Below, piece by piece: positions 27,520-37,606 of a DNA stretch of 64,000 nt. This DNA is from Sphingomonas sp. SUN019 (lineage in GTDB: Bacteria > Pseudomonadota > Alphaproteobacteria > Sphingomonadales > Sphingomonadaceae). The first letter of the stretch is position 1, and each line of letters starts with the position of its first letter. The notes beneath the pieces were generated by a model that worked only from the letters and a program-made list of their open reading frames with translations, did no database searches and had not been told where the DNA came from. Made by a program: the position numbers and the translations under genes. The stretch spans positions 3,129,501 through 3,193,500 of the forward strand of contig NZ_CP096971.1 in the NCBI RefSeq assembly GCF_024758705.1, in the 5' to 3' direction.

Positions 27520-28154
27520 CCGCGGCATATCGATTGAAGGGGCTTGGCTGGTTCGGCGGCGTGGTGATCGTGTCGCTGGGCTTCTACCTCATCAGCCTGC
27601 AGGTCGCGGCCGAGCGCAAGCATCTGGATCAGGTGAACGCCAAGATCGGATCGGCCGAACGCGACATCCGCGCGCTGGAGACCGAATTCGACGTGCGATC
27701 GAACCTGGTCCAGCTGGAGCGGTGGAACGGCGACACGCTGGCGCTGGTCGCGCCGACCGCAGGGCAGTTCGTGCGGGACGAGGCGCAGCTGGCGTCGATC
27801 CGCTTCGATGCGCCGTTGATGGGCGGTACCGACGTGCAGACCGCGGCGCTGGTCGTGCCGTCGATCCCCGATTATACGCCGCCGCCGGTAACCGAGGCCG
27901 CGCCGGTCGCGACGATGATGAAGGCGTCGGCGACGATCGCCAAGCCTGCGCCGCGCCGGGAGAGCGTTGCCGAAGCGCCCGCGCCGCGCATGATGAAGGC
28001 GGTGGCGGTGAAGGCCGCATCGCCCGCGCCGCTGACCACCGCATCGCTGCGCAAGTCGAAGACGGTGGCGATGCTGGACCGCGGCCTGTTGAGCGATACG
28101 ACGCTGGGCGACCTGATGAGCGGCGCGCGCGCAGAGCGCGGCCGTAACCGTTGA
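27516..28154 (+). CDS. ftsL: FtsL-like cell division protein with a long C-terminal tail
   Basis: A 212-residue bitopic protein between rsmH and ftsI, the usual ftsL position. A short cytoplasmic N-terminus precedes one helix ([17 protein letters not shown]), then a coiled-coil ([25 protein letters not shown]) that should pair with FtsB in the divisome. FtsL is normally about 100-120 residues; here an additional Pro/Ala/Met-Lys-rich tail of about 90 residues follows (with repeated MMKA units), probably disordered in the periplasm. Overlaps: ATGA with rsmH, TTGA with ftsI. Confidence 0.82.
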   Translation: MTAAYRLKGLGWFGGVVIVSLGFYLISLQVAAERKHLDQVNAKIGSAERDIRALETEFDVRSNLVQLERWNGDTLALVAPTAGQFVRDEAQLASIRFDAPLMGGTDVQTAALVVPSIPDYTPPPVTEAAPVATMMKASATIAKPAPRRESVAEAPAPRMMKAVAVKAASPAPLTTASLRKSKTVAMLDRGLLSDTTLGDLMSGARAERGRNR

Positions 28155-29875
28155 GCAACCACGAGGCCCGCGCCATCCGGCCGCTGCGGGCCGGCGAGCA
28201 GCGCCAGGCGCTGCTGGCGACGCAACATAAGCGGCTGATGATCCTGATGCTGCTGTTCGGCGCGGCAGTGCTGGTCGTCGTCGGGCGGCTGGCGCTGCTG
28301 GCGATCGAAGGTCCACGCGAACGGATCGCGGCGCTGATCGCGGCGCCGCGCGGCGACATCGTCGACCGTAACGGCGCGCCGCTGGCCCGCACGATCGACG
28401 CGTGGACGATCGCGGTCCATCCGCACAAGATGCTGGGCGACAAGAGCGTCATCGCGCAGCAACTGGCCGACCTGATGCCCGACCAGGGCGATCAGGCGTA
28501 TTTCTTCAACCTGCTCAGCCGCCGCGCGAACTTCGCGTACCTCAACCGCCGCGCCAGTCCGGCGCTGGTGCAGGCGGTGAATGCGATCGGCGAGCCGGGG
28601 ATCGTGTTCGAGCGCGAGACGCAGCGGCTGTACCCGCAATCGACGATGGCGGCGCACGTGCTGGGCTATATCGGCACCGCAAAGAAAGATCCGGTCGTGC
28701 GCGGGCGTGCCGGGATCGAGCGGGCGCTGGATGCGCGGCTGACCGATCCGGCCAATCACGCGCCGGTGCAGCTTTCGATCGACGCGCGCGTGCAGGCGGC
28801 GATGGAGAGCGAACTCGGCCGGTCGGTCGCGGCGATGCAGGCGCGCGGCGCGGCGGGAATCGTGCTGGACGTCCACACCGGCGAGATCATCTCGATGGTG
28901 TCGCTGCCGCTGTTCAACCCCAACCGGGTCGGGATGGCGGGGACCGAGCAACTGCGCAACATCAATACGCAGTCGGTGTACGAGCTGGGCTCCGCGTTCA
29001 AGCCGATCACGATGGCGACCGCGATCGACACCGGCGTCGTCACCGACATGAGCCGCCGGTTTGACGCGACCAAGCCGCTGCAGGTCGGGCGGTACAAAAT
29101 CAAGGACGACCACGCGCAGAACCGCTGGCTCAACATTCCCGAGACGCTGATCCATTCGTCGAACATCGCGACCGCGCGGATCGCCGACGAGATCGGCCGC
29201 GCCCGACTTGAGGCGATGTTCCGCAAGCTGGGATTCGACCACAAGCCCGACATCGAACTGATCGAGAAAGGGCGGCCGTTGTGGCCGGTATACTGGGCGC
29301 GCACGACGACGATGACGGCGGCCTATGGCCACGGTATCGCGGTGACGCCGCTGCATCTGGCGAATGCGTACGCGACATTGGTCAACGGCGGCATCTTCCG
29401 CCCGACGACGTTGCTGAAGGTCGCGCCGGGCATGGCCCCGGCGGGCAAGCGCGTGCTGAAGGAATCGACCAGCGCGCGATTGCGGCAATTGCTGCGGCTG
29501 ATCGTGACCGACGGCACCGGGCGCAAGGCCGAGGCGCCGGGATACCGGGTCGGCGGCAAGACGGGAACCGCGGAGGCGGCGGAAGGCGGCGGCTATGCGC
29601 GTAATCGCAACGTTTCCACCTTTGCGGCGGTGTTCCCGATGGACGCGCCGCGCTATGTCGTGCTGGTGATGATGGACAGCCCGAAGCGGGTCGAGGCGAA
29701 TCTGTTCCAGACGACCGCGGCCTATACCGCTGCGCCGGTCGTCAGCCGCGTGATCGCGCGGACCGGCGCGATGCTGGGCGTGATCCCCGACGATCGCCGC
29801 GACATCGACGAGCGCGACATGGCCGGGCTGCTGTGGCACGCGCCGGGCGACGAGAAGAAGGTGGACGCCGAATGA
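28151..29875 (+). CDS. ftsI: peptidoglycan D,D-transpeptidase FtsI (PBP3)
   Basis: A 574-residue class B penicillin-binding protein that makes septal cross-links. One N-terminal membrane anchor (about residues 28-52) precedes the pedestal domain (APRGDIVDRNG). The transpeptidase motifs are in order: SAFK with the nucleophile at residue 281, SSN at about 336-338, and KTG at about 470-472. The SxxK motif reads SAFK where STFK is common. TTG 28151 is taken because it overlaps the ftsL stop as TTGA. Confidence 0.96.
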   Translation: MSNHEARAIRPLRAGEQRQALLATQHKRLMILMLLFGAAVLVVVGRLALLAIEGPRERIAALIAAPRGDIVDRNGAPLARTIDAWTIAVHPHKMLGDKSVIAQQLADLMPDQGDQAYFFNLLSRRANFAYLNRRASPALVQAVNAIGEPGIVFERETQRLYPQSTMAAHVLGYIGTAKKDPVVRGRAGIERALDARLTDPANHAPVQLSIDARVQAAMESELGRSVAAMQARGAAGIVLDVHTGEIISMVSLPLFNPNRVGMAGTEQLRNINTQSVYELGSAFKPITMATAIDTGVVTDMSRRFDATKPLQVGRYKIKDDHAQNRWLNIPETLIHSSNIATARIADEIGRARLEAMFRKLGFDHKPDIELIEKGRPLWPVYWARTTTMTAAYGHGIAVTPLHLANAYATLVNGGIFRPTTLLKVAPGMAPAGKRVLKESTSARLRQLLRLIVTDGTGRKAEAPGYRVGGKTGTAEAAEGGGYARNRNVSTFAAVFPMDAPRYVVLVMMDSPKRVEANLFQTTAAYTAAPVVSRVIARTGAMLGVIPDDRRDIDERDMAGLLWHAPGDEKKVDAE

Positions 29876-31290
29876 AGCTGGGGGCGCTTACGGGAGGCGC
29901 CGACGCGGCGCAGGTGACGGGGTTCGCGATCGACCACCGCAAGGTCGCGCCCGGCACGATCTTCGGCGCGTTCGAGGGCGCGCGGGTCAACGGCGAGGAT
30001 TTCATCCCGGCCGCCGTCGCCGCTGGTGCGGTCGCGGTCGTGGCGCGGCCCGAGGCGATCGTCGAGGGCGCGGCGCATATCGCCGACCGCAATCCGCGCG
30101 AGTGCTTCGCGCGGCTGGCGTCGGCGTTCTTCCGGCCCTTTCCGGCGACCGCGGTGGCGGTGACCGGGACCAACGGCAAGACATCCACGGTCGAGATGAC
30201 GCGGCAATTGTGGTGGATGGCGGGGCATCACGCCGCGTCGATCGGTACGTTGGGCGTGACCACGGCGGACGAGCGCACGACGACGGGGCTGACGACGCCC
30301 GATGTCGTCACCTTCCTGTCGAACGTCGCGGGGCTGGCGCGCGAAGGGGTGACGCATGTCGCGTTCGAGGCGTCGAGCCACGGGCTGCACCAGTATCGCA
30401 CAGAAGGCTTGGCCGTAGCGGCGGCGGCGTTCACGAATTTGAGCCGCGATCACCTGGACTATCACGGCGATATGGCGGCGTATTTCACCGCCAAGCTGCG
30501 ACTGTTTTCCGAGGTGCTGAGTGCGGACGGGACCGCGGTGGTGTGGGCCGACGACCCGCAATCCGACCGCGTGATCGATCTGGCGCGCGCGCGAGGCAAC
30601 CGGCTAATGATGGTCGGCGAACATGGCGATGCGCTGCGGCTGGTGTCGCGCGATCCGACTCTGCTGGGGCAGGGGCTGGTGATCGCGGATGCGGACGGGC
30701 GCGAGCACAAGGTGACGCTGCCGTTAATCGGGGCGTATCAGGCGGCGAATGCGCTGGTCGCGGCGGGGCTGGTGATCGCTACCGGCGGGGATACAGATGA
30801 GACGATCGCCAATCTGGCGCGGTTGCAGCCGGTGCGCGGGCGGCTGGAGCGCGCGGCGATCCTGGCGAGCGGCGCGCCGGTCTACGTTGATTATGCGCAT
30901 ACGCCCGACGCGCTGGAGGCGGCGATCGCGGCGCTCCGCCCGCATGTGACGGGGCGGCTGATCCTGGTGTTCGGCGCGGGCGGCGATCGCGATTCCGGCA
31001 AGCGCGAGCCGATGGGCGCGGTCGGGGCTGGCCTGGCCGATGTGGTGATCGTGACCGACGACAATCCGCGCGGCGAAGATGCGGCGGCGATCCGGCGCGA
31101 TGTGCTGGCGGGTGCGCCGGAGGCGACCGAGATCGGCGACCGGCGTGCGGCGATCGCTGCGGCGGTCGGGATGGCGGCGGCGGGCGATATCGTGCTGATC
31201 GCGGGCAAGGGCCATGAGCAGGGGCAGATCGTCGGCGATCTGGTCCTGCCGTTCGACGATGTTGGTGTGGTGAGGGAGGTCGCGAGGTGA
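29872..31290 (+). CDS. murE: UDP-MurNAc-L-Ala-D-Glu:meso-diaminopimelate ligase
   Basis: A 472-residue Mur ligase that adds the third peptide residue. The ATP site is VTGTNGKTSTVEM, with FEASSHGLHQYR, NLSRDHLDYHG and YVDYAHTPDALE as family marks. The amino acid selection motif reads DNPR (VTDDNPRGED), which specifies meso-diaminopimelate rather than lysine. ATG 29872 overlaps the ftsI stop. Its own stop overlaps the GTG of a small downstream frame. Confidence 0.97.
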   Translation: MKLGALTGGADAAQVTGFAIDHRKVAPGTIFGAFEGARVNGEDFIPAAVAAGAVAVVARPEAIVEGAAHIADRNPRECFARLASAFFRPFPATAVAVTGTNGKTSTVEMTRQLWWMAGHHAASIGTLGVTTADERTTTGLTTPDVVTFLSNVAGLAREGVTHVAFEASSHGLHQYRTEGLAVAAAAFTNLSRDHLDYHGDMAAYFTAKLRLFSEVLSADGTAVVWADDPQSDRVIDLARARGNRLMMVGEHGDALRLVSRDPTLLGQGLVIADADGREHKVTLPLIGAYQAANALVAAGLVIATGGDTDETIANLARLQPVRGRLERAAILASGAPVYVDYAHTPDALEAAIAALRPHVTGRLILVFGAGGDRDSGKREPMGAVGAGLADVVIVTDDNPRGEDAAAIRRDVLAGAPEATEIGDRRAAIAAAVGMAAAGDIVLIAGKGHEQGQIVGDLVLPFDDVGVVREVAR

Positions 31291-31418
31291 AGCGCAAGTT
31301 CGAGATGCCGGTGAAGCCGTCGGTAGGGACGGAGGGCGAGCGGCCGCCACGGGAACGGCGGAAGCTGAGTTTGAAGTTCGGTGGTGATGACGCGTCGAAT
31401 GGTGTCGAGGCGCGCTGA
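31287..31418 (+). CDS. 43-residue basic small protein between murE and murF
   Basis: A 44-codon frame that exactly bridges the murE-murF gap: GTG 31287 overlaps the murE stop as GTGA, and its TGA at 31416-31418 directly abuts the murF ATG at 31419. The same overlap style joins the other genes of this cluster. The product begins MKRKFEMPVKPSVGTEG, continues with a very basic stretch PPRERRKLSLKFGG, and ends acidic. There is no signal or membrane segment. I recognise no family. If it is not made, murF would lack the coupling seen at its neighbours. Confidence 0.55.
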   Translation: MKRKFEMPVKPSVGTEGERPPRERRKLSLKFGGDDASNGVEAR

Positions 31419-32795
31419 ATGCCCGCTCCGCCGCTCTGGTCCAGCGACGAGATCGCGCGCGCGGTAGGTGGGGTCGCGACGGCGGAGTTCTTTGCCCGCG
31501 GCGTGACGTTCGATTCGCGCGAGGTCGGTCCGGGCGATCTGTTCGTCGCGCTGTCCGGTGAGGCGACCGACGGGCATCGGTTTCTCGACCAAGCCTTTGC
31601 GCAGGGCGCGGCGGGGGCGTTGGTGTCGCGGGACGAGGCGCGGGCGTCGGTGAGGGTCGCCGATACGTTTGCGGCGCTGGAAGACCTCGGGCGCGCGGCG
31701 CGGGCGCGGACGGAGGCGCGGATCATCGGCGTCACCGGATCGGTCGGGAAGACGTCGGCGAAGGAGGCGCTGTTCGCGTGCCTCGATCGCGGCGTGCCGG
31801 GCGAGGCGCATCGATCCGTCAAGAGCTACAACAATCATACCGGTGTGCCGCTCAGCCTGGCGCGGATGCCCGCGGCGGCGCGCTATGGCGTGTTCGAGAT
31901 GGGGATGAACCATCCGGGCGAACTCGCGCACCTGACGACGCTGGTCCGCCCGCACGTCGCGATCGTCACCGCGATCGCGCCCGCGCATACGGAGTTCTTC
32001 CCCGACGAGAGCGCGATTGCGGACGCCAAGGGAGAGATTTTTGCCGGGCTGGAGCCGGGCGGGGTCGCGATCATCCCGTACGACAGCCCGCACCGCGACC
32101 GGTTGATCGCCGCCGCGACGCCCTATGCGGGCCGGATCGTGACGTTCGGAACCGATCGCAACGCCGACGTGCGGCCGCTGGAGACGATGCGCGTGCCGAC
32201 CGGCGGCACGTTCGTCACCGCGAAACTGCCGGGCAGCGAACTGAGCTTCACGATCGCGCAGCCGGGTGCGCATTGGGTGTCGAATGCGCTGGCGGTGCTG
32301 GCGGCGGTCGAGGCGGTGGGCGCGGACCTGGGGTTGGCGGGGCTGGCGCTGGCCGAGATGGGTGGGCTGCAGGGGCGTGGCGCGCGGTTCATCGCCAAGC
32401 TGCTCGGCGGCGAGGCCCTGGTGATTGACGAGAGCTACAACGCCAACCCGGCATCGATGGCGGCGACGCTGGCGGTGCTGGCGCACGAACCCGGTCGTCA
32501 CGTCGCGTTGCTCGGCGAAATGCGCGAACTGGGGGAGAAGAGCGCGGACTATCACGCCGCGCTGGCCGAGCCGATCCTGGCCGCAAACGTCGAAGCGGCG
32601 CTGCTGGTCGGTGAGGCGATGGCCCCGCTAGCGACCGCGCTTGAGGGGCGCGTCGATTTCGTCCATGTGCGCGACACTGCGGCGGCGCTCGACCATCTTG
32701 CGATGATCGCGCCGGGCGATGCGGTGCTCGTCAAGGGATCGAACGGGGTGGGGCTGGCGCGGGTCGTCGCGTCGCTCGCTGGGGGCAAGATTTAA
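31419..32795 (+). CDS. murF: UDP-MurNAc-tripeptide:D-Ala-D-Ala ligase
   Basis: A 458-residue Mur ligase that adds D-Ala-D-Ala, completing the stem pentapeptide. The N-terminal domain has GVTFDSREVGPGDLFVAL, the ATP-binding loop is GVTGSVGKTSAKEAL, and later marks are HPGELAHL, ALVIDESYNANPASM and HVALLGEMRELG. Length and motif order are normal. Its ATG directly follows the stop of the small 43-residue frame, and the mraY GTG directly follows its own stop. Confidence 0.97.
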   Translation: MPAPPLWSSDEIARAVGGVATAEFFARGVTFDSREVGPGDLFVALSGEATDGHRFLDQAFAQGAAGALVSRDEARASVRVADTFAALEDLGRAARARTEARIIGVTGSVGKTSAKEALFACLDRGVPGEAHRSVKSYNNHTGVPLSLARMPAAARYGVFEMGMNHPGELAHLTTLVRPHVAIVTAIAPAHTEFFPDESAIADAKGEIFAGLEPGGVAIIPYDSPHRDRLIAAATPYAGRIVTFGTDRNADVRPLETMRVPTGGTFVTAKLPGSELSFTIAQPGAHWVSNALAVLAAVEAVGADLGLAGLALAEMGGLQGRGARFIAKLLGGEALVIDESYNANPASMAATLAVLAHEPGRHVALLGEMRELGEKSADYHAALAEPILAANVEAALLVGEAMAPLATALEGRVDFVHVRDTAAALDHLAMIAPGDAVLVKGSNGVGLARVVASLAGGKI

Positions 32796-33866
32796 GTGCT
32801 GTACTGGATCGCCGAACAGCTTGGATTTCCGGGCGTCCTGAACCTGATCCGTTATCAGACGACGCGGATCGGCGGGGCGATCGCGACCGCGTTGATGATC
32901 GGGCTGATCATCGGACCGCGCTTCATCGGGTGGTTACGCATCCGGCAGGGCAAGGGCCAGCCGATCCGCGCCGACGGCCCGCAGACGCATCTGGCCAAGC
33001 GCGGCACGCCGACGATGGGCGGGCTGATGATCCTGACCTCGCTGACGCTGTCCGTCCTGCTGTGGATGGACCTGAGCAATCCGTTCGTCTGGTCGTGCCT
33101 GTTCGTGACATTGGGCTTCGGCGCGATCGGGTTCATGGACGATTACGACAAGGTGACGAAGGCGAGCCACGCGGGCGTATCGGGGCGCACGCGGCTGATC
33201 CTGGAATTCGCGATCGCCGGAATCGCGGCGTTCATCATCATGCAGGAGAACGGAACCGGATTGTTCCTGCCGTTCACCAACCGGATGTATATCGAATTGT
33301 GGTGGTTCTATCCGTTGTTTGCGGCGTTCACGATCGTCGCGTTCGGCAATGCGGTGAATTTGACCGACGGGCTGGACGGGCTGGCGTCGATGCCAGTGAT
33401 CATCGCGAGTCTCGCGTTCATGGTCATCGTCTATCTGGCGGGGAACGTGAAGTTCGCCGACTATCTCGGCATTCCGCACGTTCCGCGTGCGGGCGAACTG
33501 GCGATCTTCTGCGGCGCGATGATCGGCGCGGGGCTGGCGTTCCTGTGGTTCAACGCGCCCCCTGCGGCGGTGTTCATGGGGGATACCGGCAGTCTGGCGC
33601 TGGGCGGCGCGTTGGGGACGATCGCGGTGACTGCGCATCATGAGATCGTGCTGGGGATCATCGGCGGGCTGTTCGTGGTGGAGGCGATGAGCGTCATCAT
33701 TCAGGTGTTCTTCTATAAGCGAACCGGGAAACGCGTATTCCGCATGGCCCCGATCCACCACCATTTCGAGCAATTGGGCTGGAGCGAGCCGACGGTCGTG
33801 ATCCGGTTCTGGATCATCGCGTTCGTGCTGGCGCTGGCGGGTCTGTCGACGTTGAAGCTCAGGTGA
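32796..33866 (+). CDS. mraY: phospho-MurNAc-pentapeptide translocase (lipid I synthase)
   Basis: A 356-residue inner-membrane enzyme with about ten helices that transfers phospho-MurNAc-pentapeptide to undecaprenyl phosphate. Diagnostic segments are [16 protein letters not shown], the catalytic aspartates in [35 protein letters not shown], and the loop with [15 protein letters not shown]. The start is GTG 32796, immediately after the murF stop. The 4-base GTGA overlap continues into murD. Confidence 0.97.
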   Translation: MLYWIAEQLGFPGVLNLIRYQTTRIGGAIATALMIGLIIGPRFIGWLRIRQGKGQPIRADGPQTHLAKRGTPTMGGLMILTSLTLSVLLWMDLSNPFVWSCLFVTLGFGAIGFMDDYDKVTKASHAGVSGRTRLILEFAIAGIAAFIIMQENGTGLFLPFTNRMYIELWWFYPLFAAFTIVAFGNAVNLTDGLDGLASMPVIIASLAFMVIVYLAGNVKFADYLGIPHVPRAGELAIFCGAMIGAGLAFLWFNAPPAAVFMGDTGSLALGGALGTIAVTAHHEIVLGIIGGLFVVEAMSVIIQVFFYKRTGKRVFRMAPIHHHFEQLGWSEPTVVIRFWIIAFVLALAGLSTLKLR

Positions 33867-35224
33867 TCACCAGCCGCGCCTGGAACGGGAAGCGCTACGT
33901 CGTGCTGGGCCTCGCGCGGTCGGGCGCGGCGGTGCTGAACGCGCTGATGGAAAGCGGCGCGCGGGTCGTGGCGTGGGACAGCGACGCGACGCGGGTCGCG
34001 GATGTGAAGGCGCATTTCGGAGCGCAGGACGATCCGGCGGGGGAGGGAATGAACTTCCTCCATTCTGGCGCACGGCTGGAGATCGTCGATCCGATGGGGC
34101 TCGATCTGTCGGCGTTCGACGCGTTGGTCGTATCGCCGGGGGTGCCGCTGAACACACATCCGCTGGCGGCGAAGGCGCGCGACGCTGGCGTGGCGGTGAT
34201 CGGCGACATCGAATTGTTCGCGCAGAGCCGCGCCGAACTGCGGCCGCACAAGGTCGTCGGGATCACGGGGACGAACGGCAAGTCGACGACGACGGCGCTG
34301 GTGCATCATATCCTGCAGACCGCGGGGGTGCCCTCGCTGATGGGCGGGAATATCGGGCTGCCGATCCTCGAGCAGGAACCGCTCCCCGAGGGTGGCGTCT
34401 ATGTGCTGGAGCTGTCGAGCTATCAGATCGACCTGACGCAGACGCTGGATTGCGATGTGGCGGTGTTGCTGAACGTCACGCCTGACCATCTCGATCGATA
34501 TTCAGACTTCCAAGCTTACGCAGATAGCAAGGCGCGGTTGTTCGCGATGCAATCGCCCGAGCATGAGGCGGTGATCGCGATCGGGGATGCGGCGTCGGCG
34601 CAGATCGCGCGGGGTCTGTCGGCGCGCGGGGAGCATCTGACCAAGATCGCGCCCGGCGTGTGCATGGACCAGTCGCGCTGGCCCAGCCTTCAGGGGCCGC
34701 ACAATGCGCAAAATGCCCTCGCCGCGATTTCGGTGTGTCAGGCGCTAGGGGTTTCCGAGGCCGACATCGATCGCGGCTTGCAGAGCTTCAAGGGACTGCC
34801 GCATAGGATGGAGCAGGTCGGTGTCGTGAACGGCGTGGCTTACGTCGATGACAGCAAGGCGACCAATCCCGAAAGCACCGCGCCCGCGCTGGCGGCGTTT
34901 AGCCGTGTGCATTGGATCGTCGGCGGGCGTGCGAAGGGCGATGATCTGGACGCGTGTCGTCCGGCGTTCGGCCATGTCGTGCGCGCCTATACGATCGGCG
35001 AGGCGGGGCCGGTGTTCGCCGCCGTGCTGGAGGGCGACATGCCGGTCGAGCGGGCGGGGACGCTGGCCGAGGCGGTGAACAGCGCGGCGTGGCAGGCCAA
35101 GGCGGGGGATACCGTCCTTTTGTCGCCCGCGGCGGCGTCGTTCGATCAGTTCCGCGACTACGAACATCGCGGACAGGCTTTCAAGGATGCGGTGGGGGCG
35201 CTGCAATGCAAGACGGGGCAATGA
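33863..35224 (+). CDS. murD: UDP-MurNAc-L-Ala:D-glutamate ligase
   Basis: A 453-residue Mur ligase that adds D-glutamate to UDP-MurNAc-L-Ala. The N-terminal Rossmann-like domain starts [18 protein letters not shown], the ATP loop is [17 protein letters not shown], and [21 protein letters not shown] and [13 protein letters not shown] complete the family pattern. Start GTG 33863 overlaps mraY; its stop overlaps the ftsW ATG. Confidence 0.97.
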   Translation: MITSRAWNGKRYVVLGLARSGAAVLNALMESGARVVAWDSDATRVADVKAHFGAQDDPAGEGMNFLHSGARLEIVDPMGLDLSAFDALVVSPGVPLNTHPLAAKARDAGVAVIGDIELFAQSRAELRPHKVVGITGTNGKSTTTALVHHILQTAGVPSLMGGNIGLPILEQEPLPEGGVYVLELSSYQIDLTQTLDCDVAVLLNVTPDHLDRYSDFQAYADSKARLFAMQSPEHEAVIAIGDAASAQIARGLSARGEHLTKIAPGVCMDQSRWPSLQGPHNAQNALAAISVCQALGVSEADIDRGLQSFKGLPHRMEQVGVVNGVAYVDDSKATNPESTAPALAAFSRVHWIVGGRAKGDDLDACRPAFGHVVRAYTIGEAGPVFAAVLEGDMPVERAGTLAEAVNSAAWQAKAGDTVLLSPAAASFDQFRDYEHRGQAFKDAVGALQCKTGQ

Positions 35225-36450
35225 GTGACGGAATGGCCGAGATCGTGAGCGAAGCCGGGATCAAGGCGCGGTTGCGGGCGCGCGGCGGGCGCGGCGATCG
35301 CAGCCCGCTGGGGACGTGGTTCTGGGATACCGACCGCGTATTGCTGTTGCTAACGTTCGCGCTGATCGCGGTCGGGCTGCTGGCGGTCGCGGCCGCCAGC
35401 CCGGCCAGCGCGATGCGCTATTCGGGCGACCACCTGAAATTCCCGCCGCTCTATTATTTCTGGCGCCAGCTGATGTGGGTCGGCGTGTCGTTGCCGGTGC
35501 TGATCGTCGTGTCGATGCTGCCGGTGACGGCGGCGCGGCGGCTGGCGGTGATCGGGGCGGTCGGCTTCACCGTGCTGCTGGCGATGACGCCGTTCGTCGG
35601 GGTCGAGGTGAACGGCGCGCGGCGCTGGATCGGCTTGGGCATCGCGCAATTCCAGCCGTCCGAGTTCCTGAAGCCGTGCTTCATCGTGACGGTCGCGTGG
35701 CTGCTGTCGCTGCGGTCGAAGGACGAGAGCTTGCCGGTCACGGCGCTGACGTTCGGAATGACGGGCCTGGTTGCCGGACTGCTGATGCTGCAGCCCGATC
35801 TGGGGCAGACGATCGTGTTCGGCGCGGTGTGGATGGCGCTGCTGGTCATCGCTGGCACGCCGACGCGGACGATCGTGGGGTTTGCGTCGCTGGCCCCGGT
35901 TGGCCTGGTCTGCGCGTATCTGTTCTACGGCACTGCGCGCAAGCGGATCGACGCCTTCCTGTTTCCGGGCGCCGAGGACGGCGCGAGCGACCATTTCCAG
36001 ACCAATGCGGCGCACAACACGCTGACCGCGGGCGGCTGGACCGGGACCGGGCCGGGCGGCGGCACGGTGAAGTTCGGGCTGCCCGAGGCGCATACCGACT
36101 ATATCTTTTCGGTGATCGGCGAGGAATTCGGCCTGATCGCGTGCGCGGTCATCGCGGTGATCTTTCTTGCGATCGTGGTGCGGGTGTTCGTGAAGCTGCT
36201 GGACGAACAGGACGGGTTCAAGCTGCTCGCCGCGTCGGGGCTGGCGGTGCAGTTCGGCGCGCAGGCGCTGGTGTCGATGGCGGTCAATACGGGCATGGCG
36301 CCGTCGAAGGGCATGACCTTGCCGTTCATCAGCTATGGCGGATCGTCGATGATCGCGCTGTCGATCGGGATGGGGTTGCTGCTGACCTTCACCCGGCGCA
36401 ATCCGTTTCTGATGCGTAGTCCCTATGTCACCCGCTGGGGTAGCCGATGA
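35221..36450 (+). CDS. ftsW: septal peptidoglycan glycosyltransferase FtsW
   Basis: A 409-residue SEDS-family polymerase with about ten membrane helices that builds septal glycan strands together with FtsI. The family marks are VNGARRWIGLG and FQPSEFLK in the third to fifth helix region, LLMLQPDLGQTIVF with the conserved Asp, the long periplasmic loop including FQTNAAHNTLTAGGWTGTGPG, and PFISYGGSSMIAL near the end. ATG 35221 is used because it overlaps the murD stop as ATGA with GGGG upstream; ATG 35207 is also in frame. Confidence 0.96.
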   Translation: MSDGMAEIVSEAGIKARLRARGGRGDRSPLGTWFWDTDRVLLLLTFALIAVGLLAVAAASPASAMRYSGDHLKFPPLYYFWRQLMWVGVSLPVLIVVSMLPVTAARRLAVIGAVGFTVLLAMTPFVGVEVNGARRWIGLGIAQFQPSEFLKPCFIVTVAWLLSLRSKDESLPVTALTFGMTGLVAGLLMLQPDLGQTIVFGAVWMALLVIAGTPTRTIVGFASLAPVGLVCAYLFYGTARKRIDAFLFPGAEDGASDHFQTNAAHNTLTAGGWTGTGPGGGTVKFGLPEAHTDYIFSVIGEEFGLIACAVIAVIFLAIVVRVFVKLLDEQDGFKLLAASGLAVQFGAQALVSMAVNTGMAPSKGMTLPFISYGGSSMIALSIGMGLLLTFTRRNPFLMRSPYVTRWGSR

Positions 36451-37592
36451 GCAAGCCCCGTCATTTCGTTTTGGCCGCCGGGGGTACGGGCGGCCACATG
36501 GTCCCGGCTGCGGCTCTGGCCGAAGAACTGACGCGGCGCGGGCACCGCGTGGCGCTGGTCAGCGATGCGCGTGGCGTACGCTTCCCGGGGCTGTTCGAGG
36601 GTGTACAGACGCACGTCTTGCCCGCCGGGCGGTTCGCGGGCGGGCCGCTGGGCTGGGCGAAGGCGACGCGTGAGATGTGGCGCGGGCGGGCGCTGGCGCG
36701 GCAATTGTACCGGACGTTCCGGCCCGCGGCGGTGATCGGGTTCGGTGGCTATCCGGCGTTCCCGGCGCTGTCGGCGGCGTTTGCGGAGAAGATTCCGACC
36801 GCGGTGCATGAACAGAATGCAGTGCTGGGGCGGGTCAACCGGCTGGTCGCGGGGCGGGTCGATGCGATCGCAACCTCCTATGCGAAGACCGAGCGGTTGA
36901 AGCCCGGTCACGAGGTGAAGGTTCATCACGTCGGCAATCCGGTACGCGACGCGGTGCTGGCGCTGCGGTCTCAGCCCTATCCGTTGCTCGACGAGGATTC
37001 GATCTTCCGCGTGCTGGTGACGGGCGGGTCGCAGGGGGCGAGCGTGCTGTCGCAGGTGGTGCCGGAGGGGCTGTCGATGCTGCCGGTCGCGTTCCGGCGG
37101 CGGCTGCAAGTGACGCATCAGGCGCGGATCGAGGATATCGATGCGGCGCGCGCGAAGTACGCCGAACTCGACATCGCGGCCGATCTGGCGACGTACCTGC
37201 CCGACCTGCCCGAGCAGTTGAAATGGTCGCACCTCGTGATCGCGCGCGCGGGCGCGTCGACGATCTCGGAACTGACCGCGGCGGGGCGCCCGGCGATCCT
37301 GGTGCCGCTACCAAGCGCGACCGACGATCACCAGACCGCCAATGCGCGCGAGATCACCGAGGCAGGCGGCGCGCGGACGATCGCGCAGGCTTCGTTTACG
37401 CCCGCCGAACTCGCGAAGCAGATGCAACGGCTGGGGCTGGACCCCGACGCGCTGCAGAACGCCGCGGGGCGGGCGCGGAGTTGCGGCAAGCCCGACGCGG
37501 CGCGTGACCTGGCCGATCTGGTCGAGAGTTTGGACGCGCCGCGGAGTCCATTGCCGGTTGGGCTGGTGCAGAAGCGTGAGGCGTTCGCGTGA
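36447..37592 (+). CDS. murG: UDP-GlcNAc transferase MurG (lipid II synthase)
   Basis: A 381-residue GT-B glycosyltransferase on the inner face of the membrane; it adds GlcNAc to lipid I. The glycine loops are FVLAAGGTGGHMVPAAAL at the N-terminus and VTGGSQGASVLSQVVP in the second domain. GFGGYPAFPALSAA, HEQNAVLGRVNR and IARAGASTISELTAAGRPAI follow the family closely. Its ATG overlaps ftsW. Its stop is followed by a palindromic repeat, which breaks the overlap chain of the cluster. Confidence 0.96.
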   Translation: MSKPRHFVLAAGGTGGHMVPAAALAEELTRRGHRVALVSDARGVRFPGLFEGVQTHVLPAGRFAGGPLGWAKATREMWRGRALARQLYRTFRPAAVIGFGGYPAFPALSAAFAEKIPTAVHEQNAVLGRVNRLVAGRVDAIATSYAKTERLKPGHEVKVHHVGNPVRDAVLALRSQPYPLLDEDSIFRVLVTGGSQGASVLSQVVPEGLSMLPVAFRRRLQVTHQARIEDIDAARAKYAELDIAADLATYLPDLPEQLKWSHLVIARAGASTISELTAAGRPAILVPLPSATDDHQTANAREITEAGGARTIAQASFTPAELAKQMQRLGLDPDALQNAAGRARSCGKPDAARDLADLVESLDAPRSPLPVGLVQKREAFA

Positions 37593-37606
37593 GGGGGGCG
37601 ACCTCC

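Noticed and set aside
26448..29839. Very long open frames on the minus strand opposite rsmH, ftsL and ftsI (over 600 codons each)
   Set aside because: They are Arg/Ala/Pro-rich shadow frames caused by high GC at third positions. The plus-strand frames carry full family motifs; the minus frames carry none.
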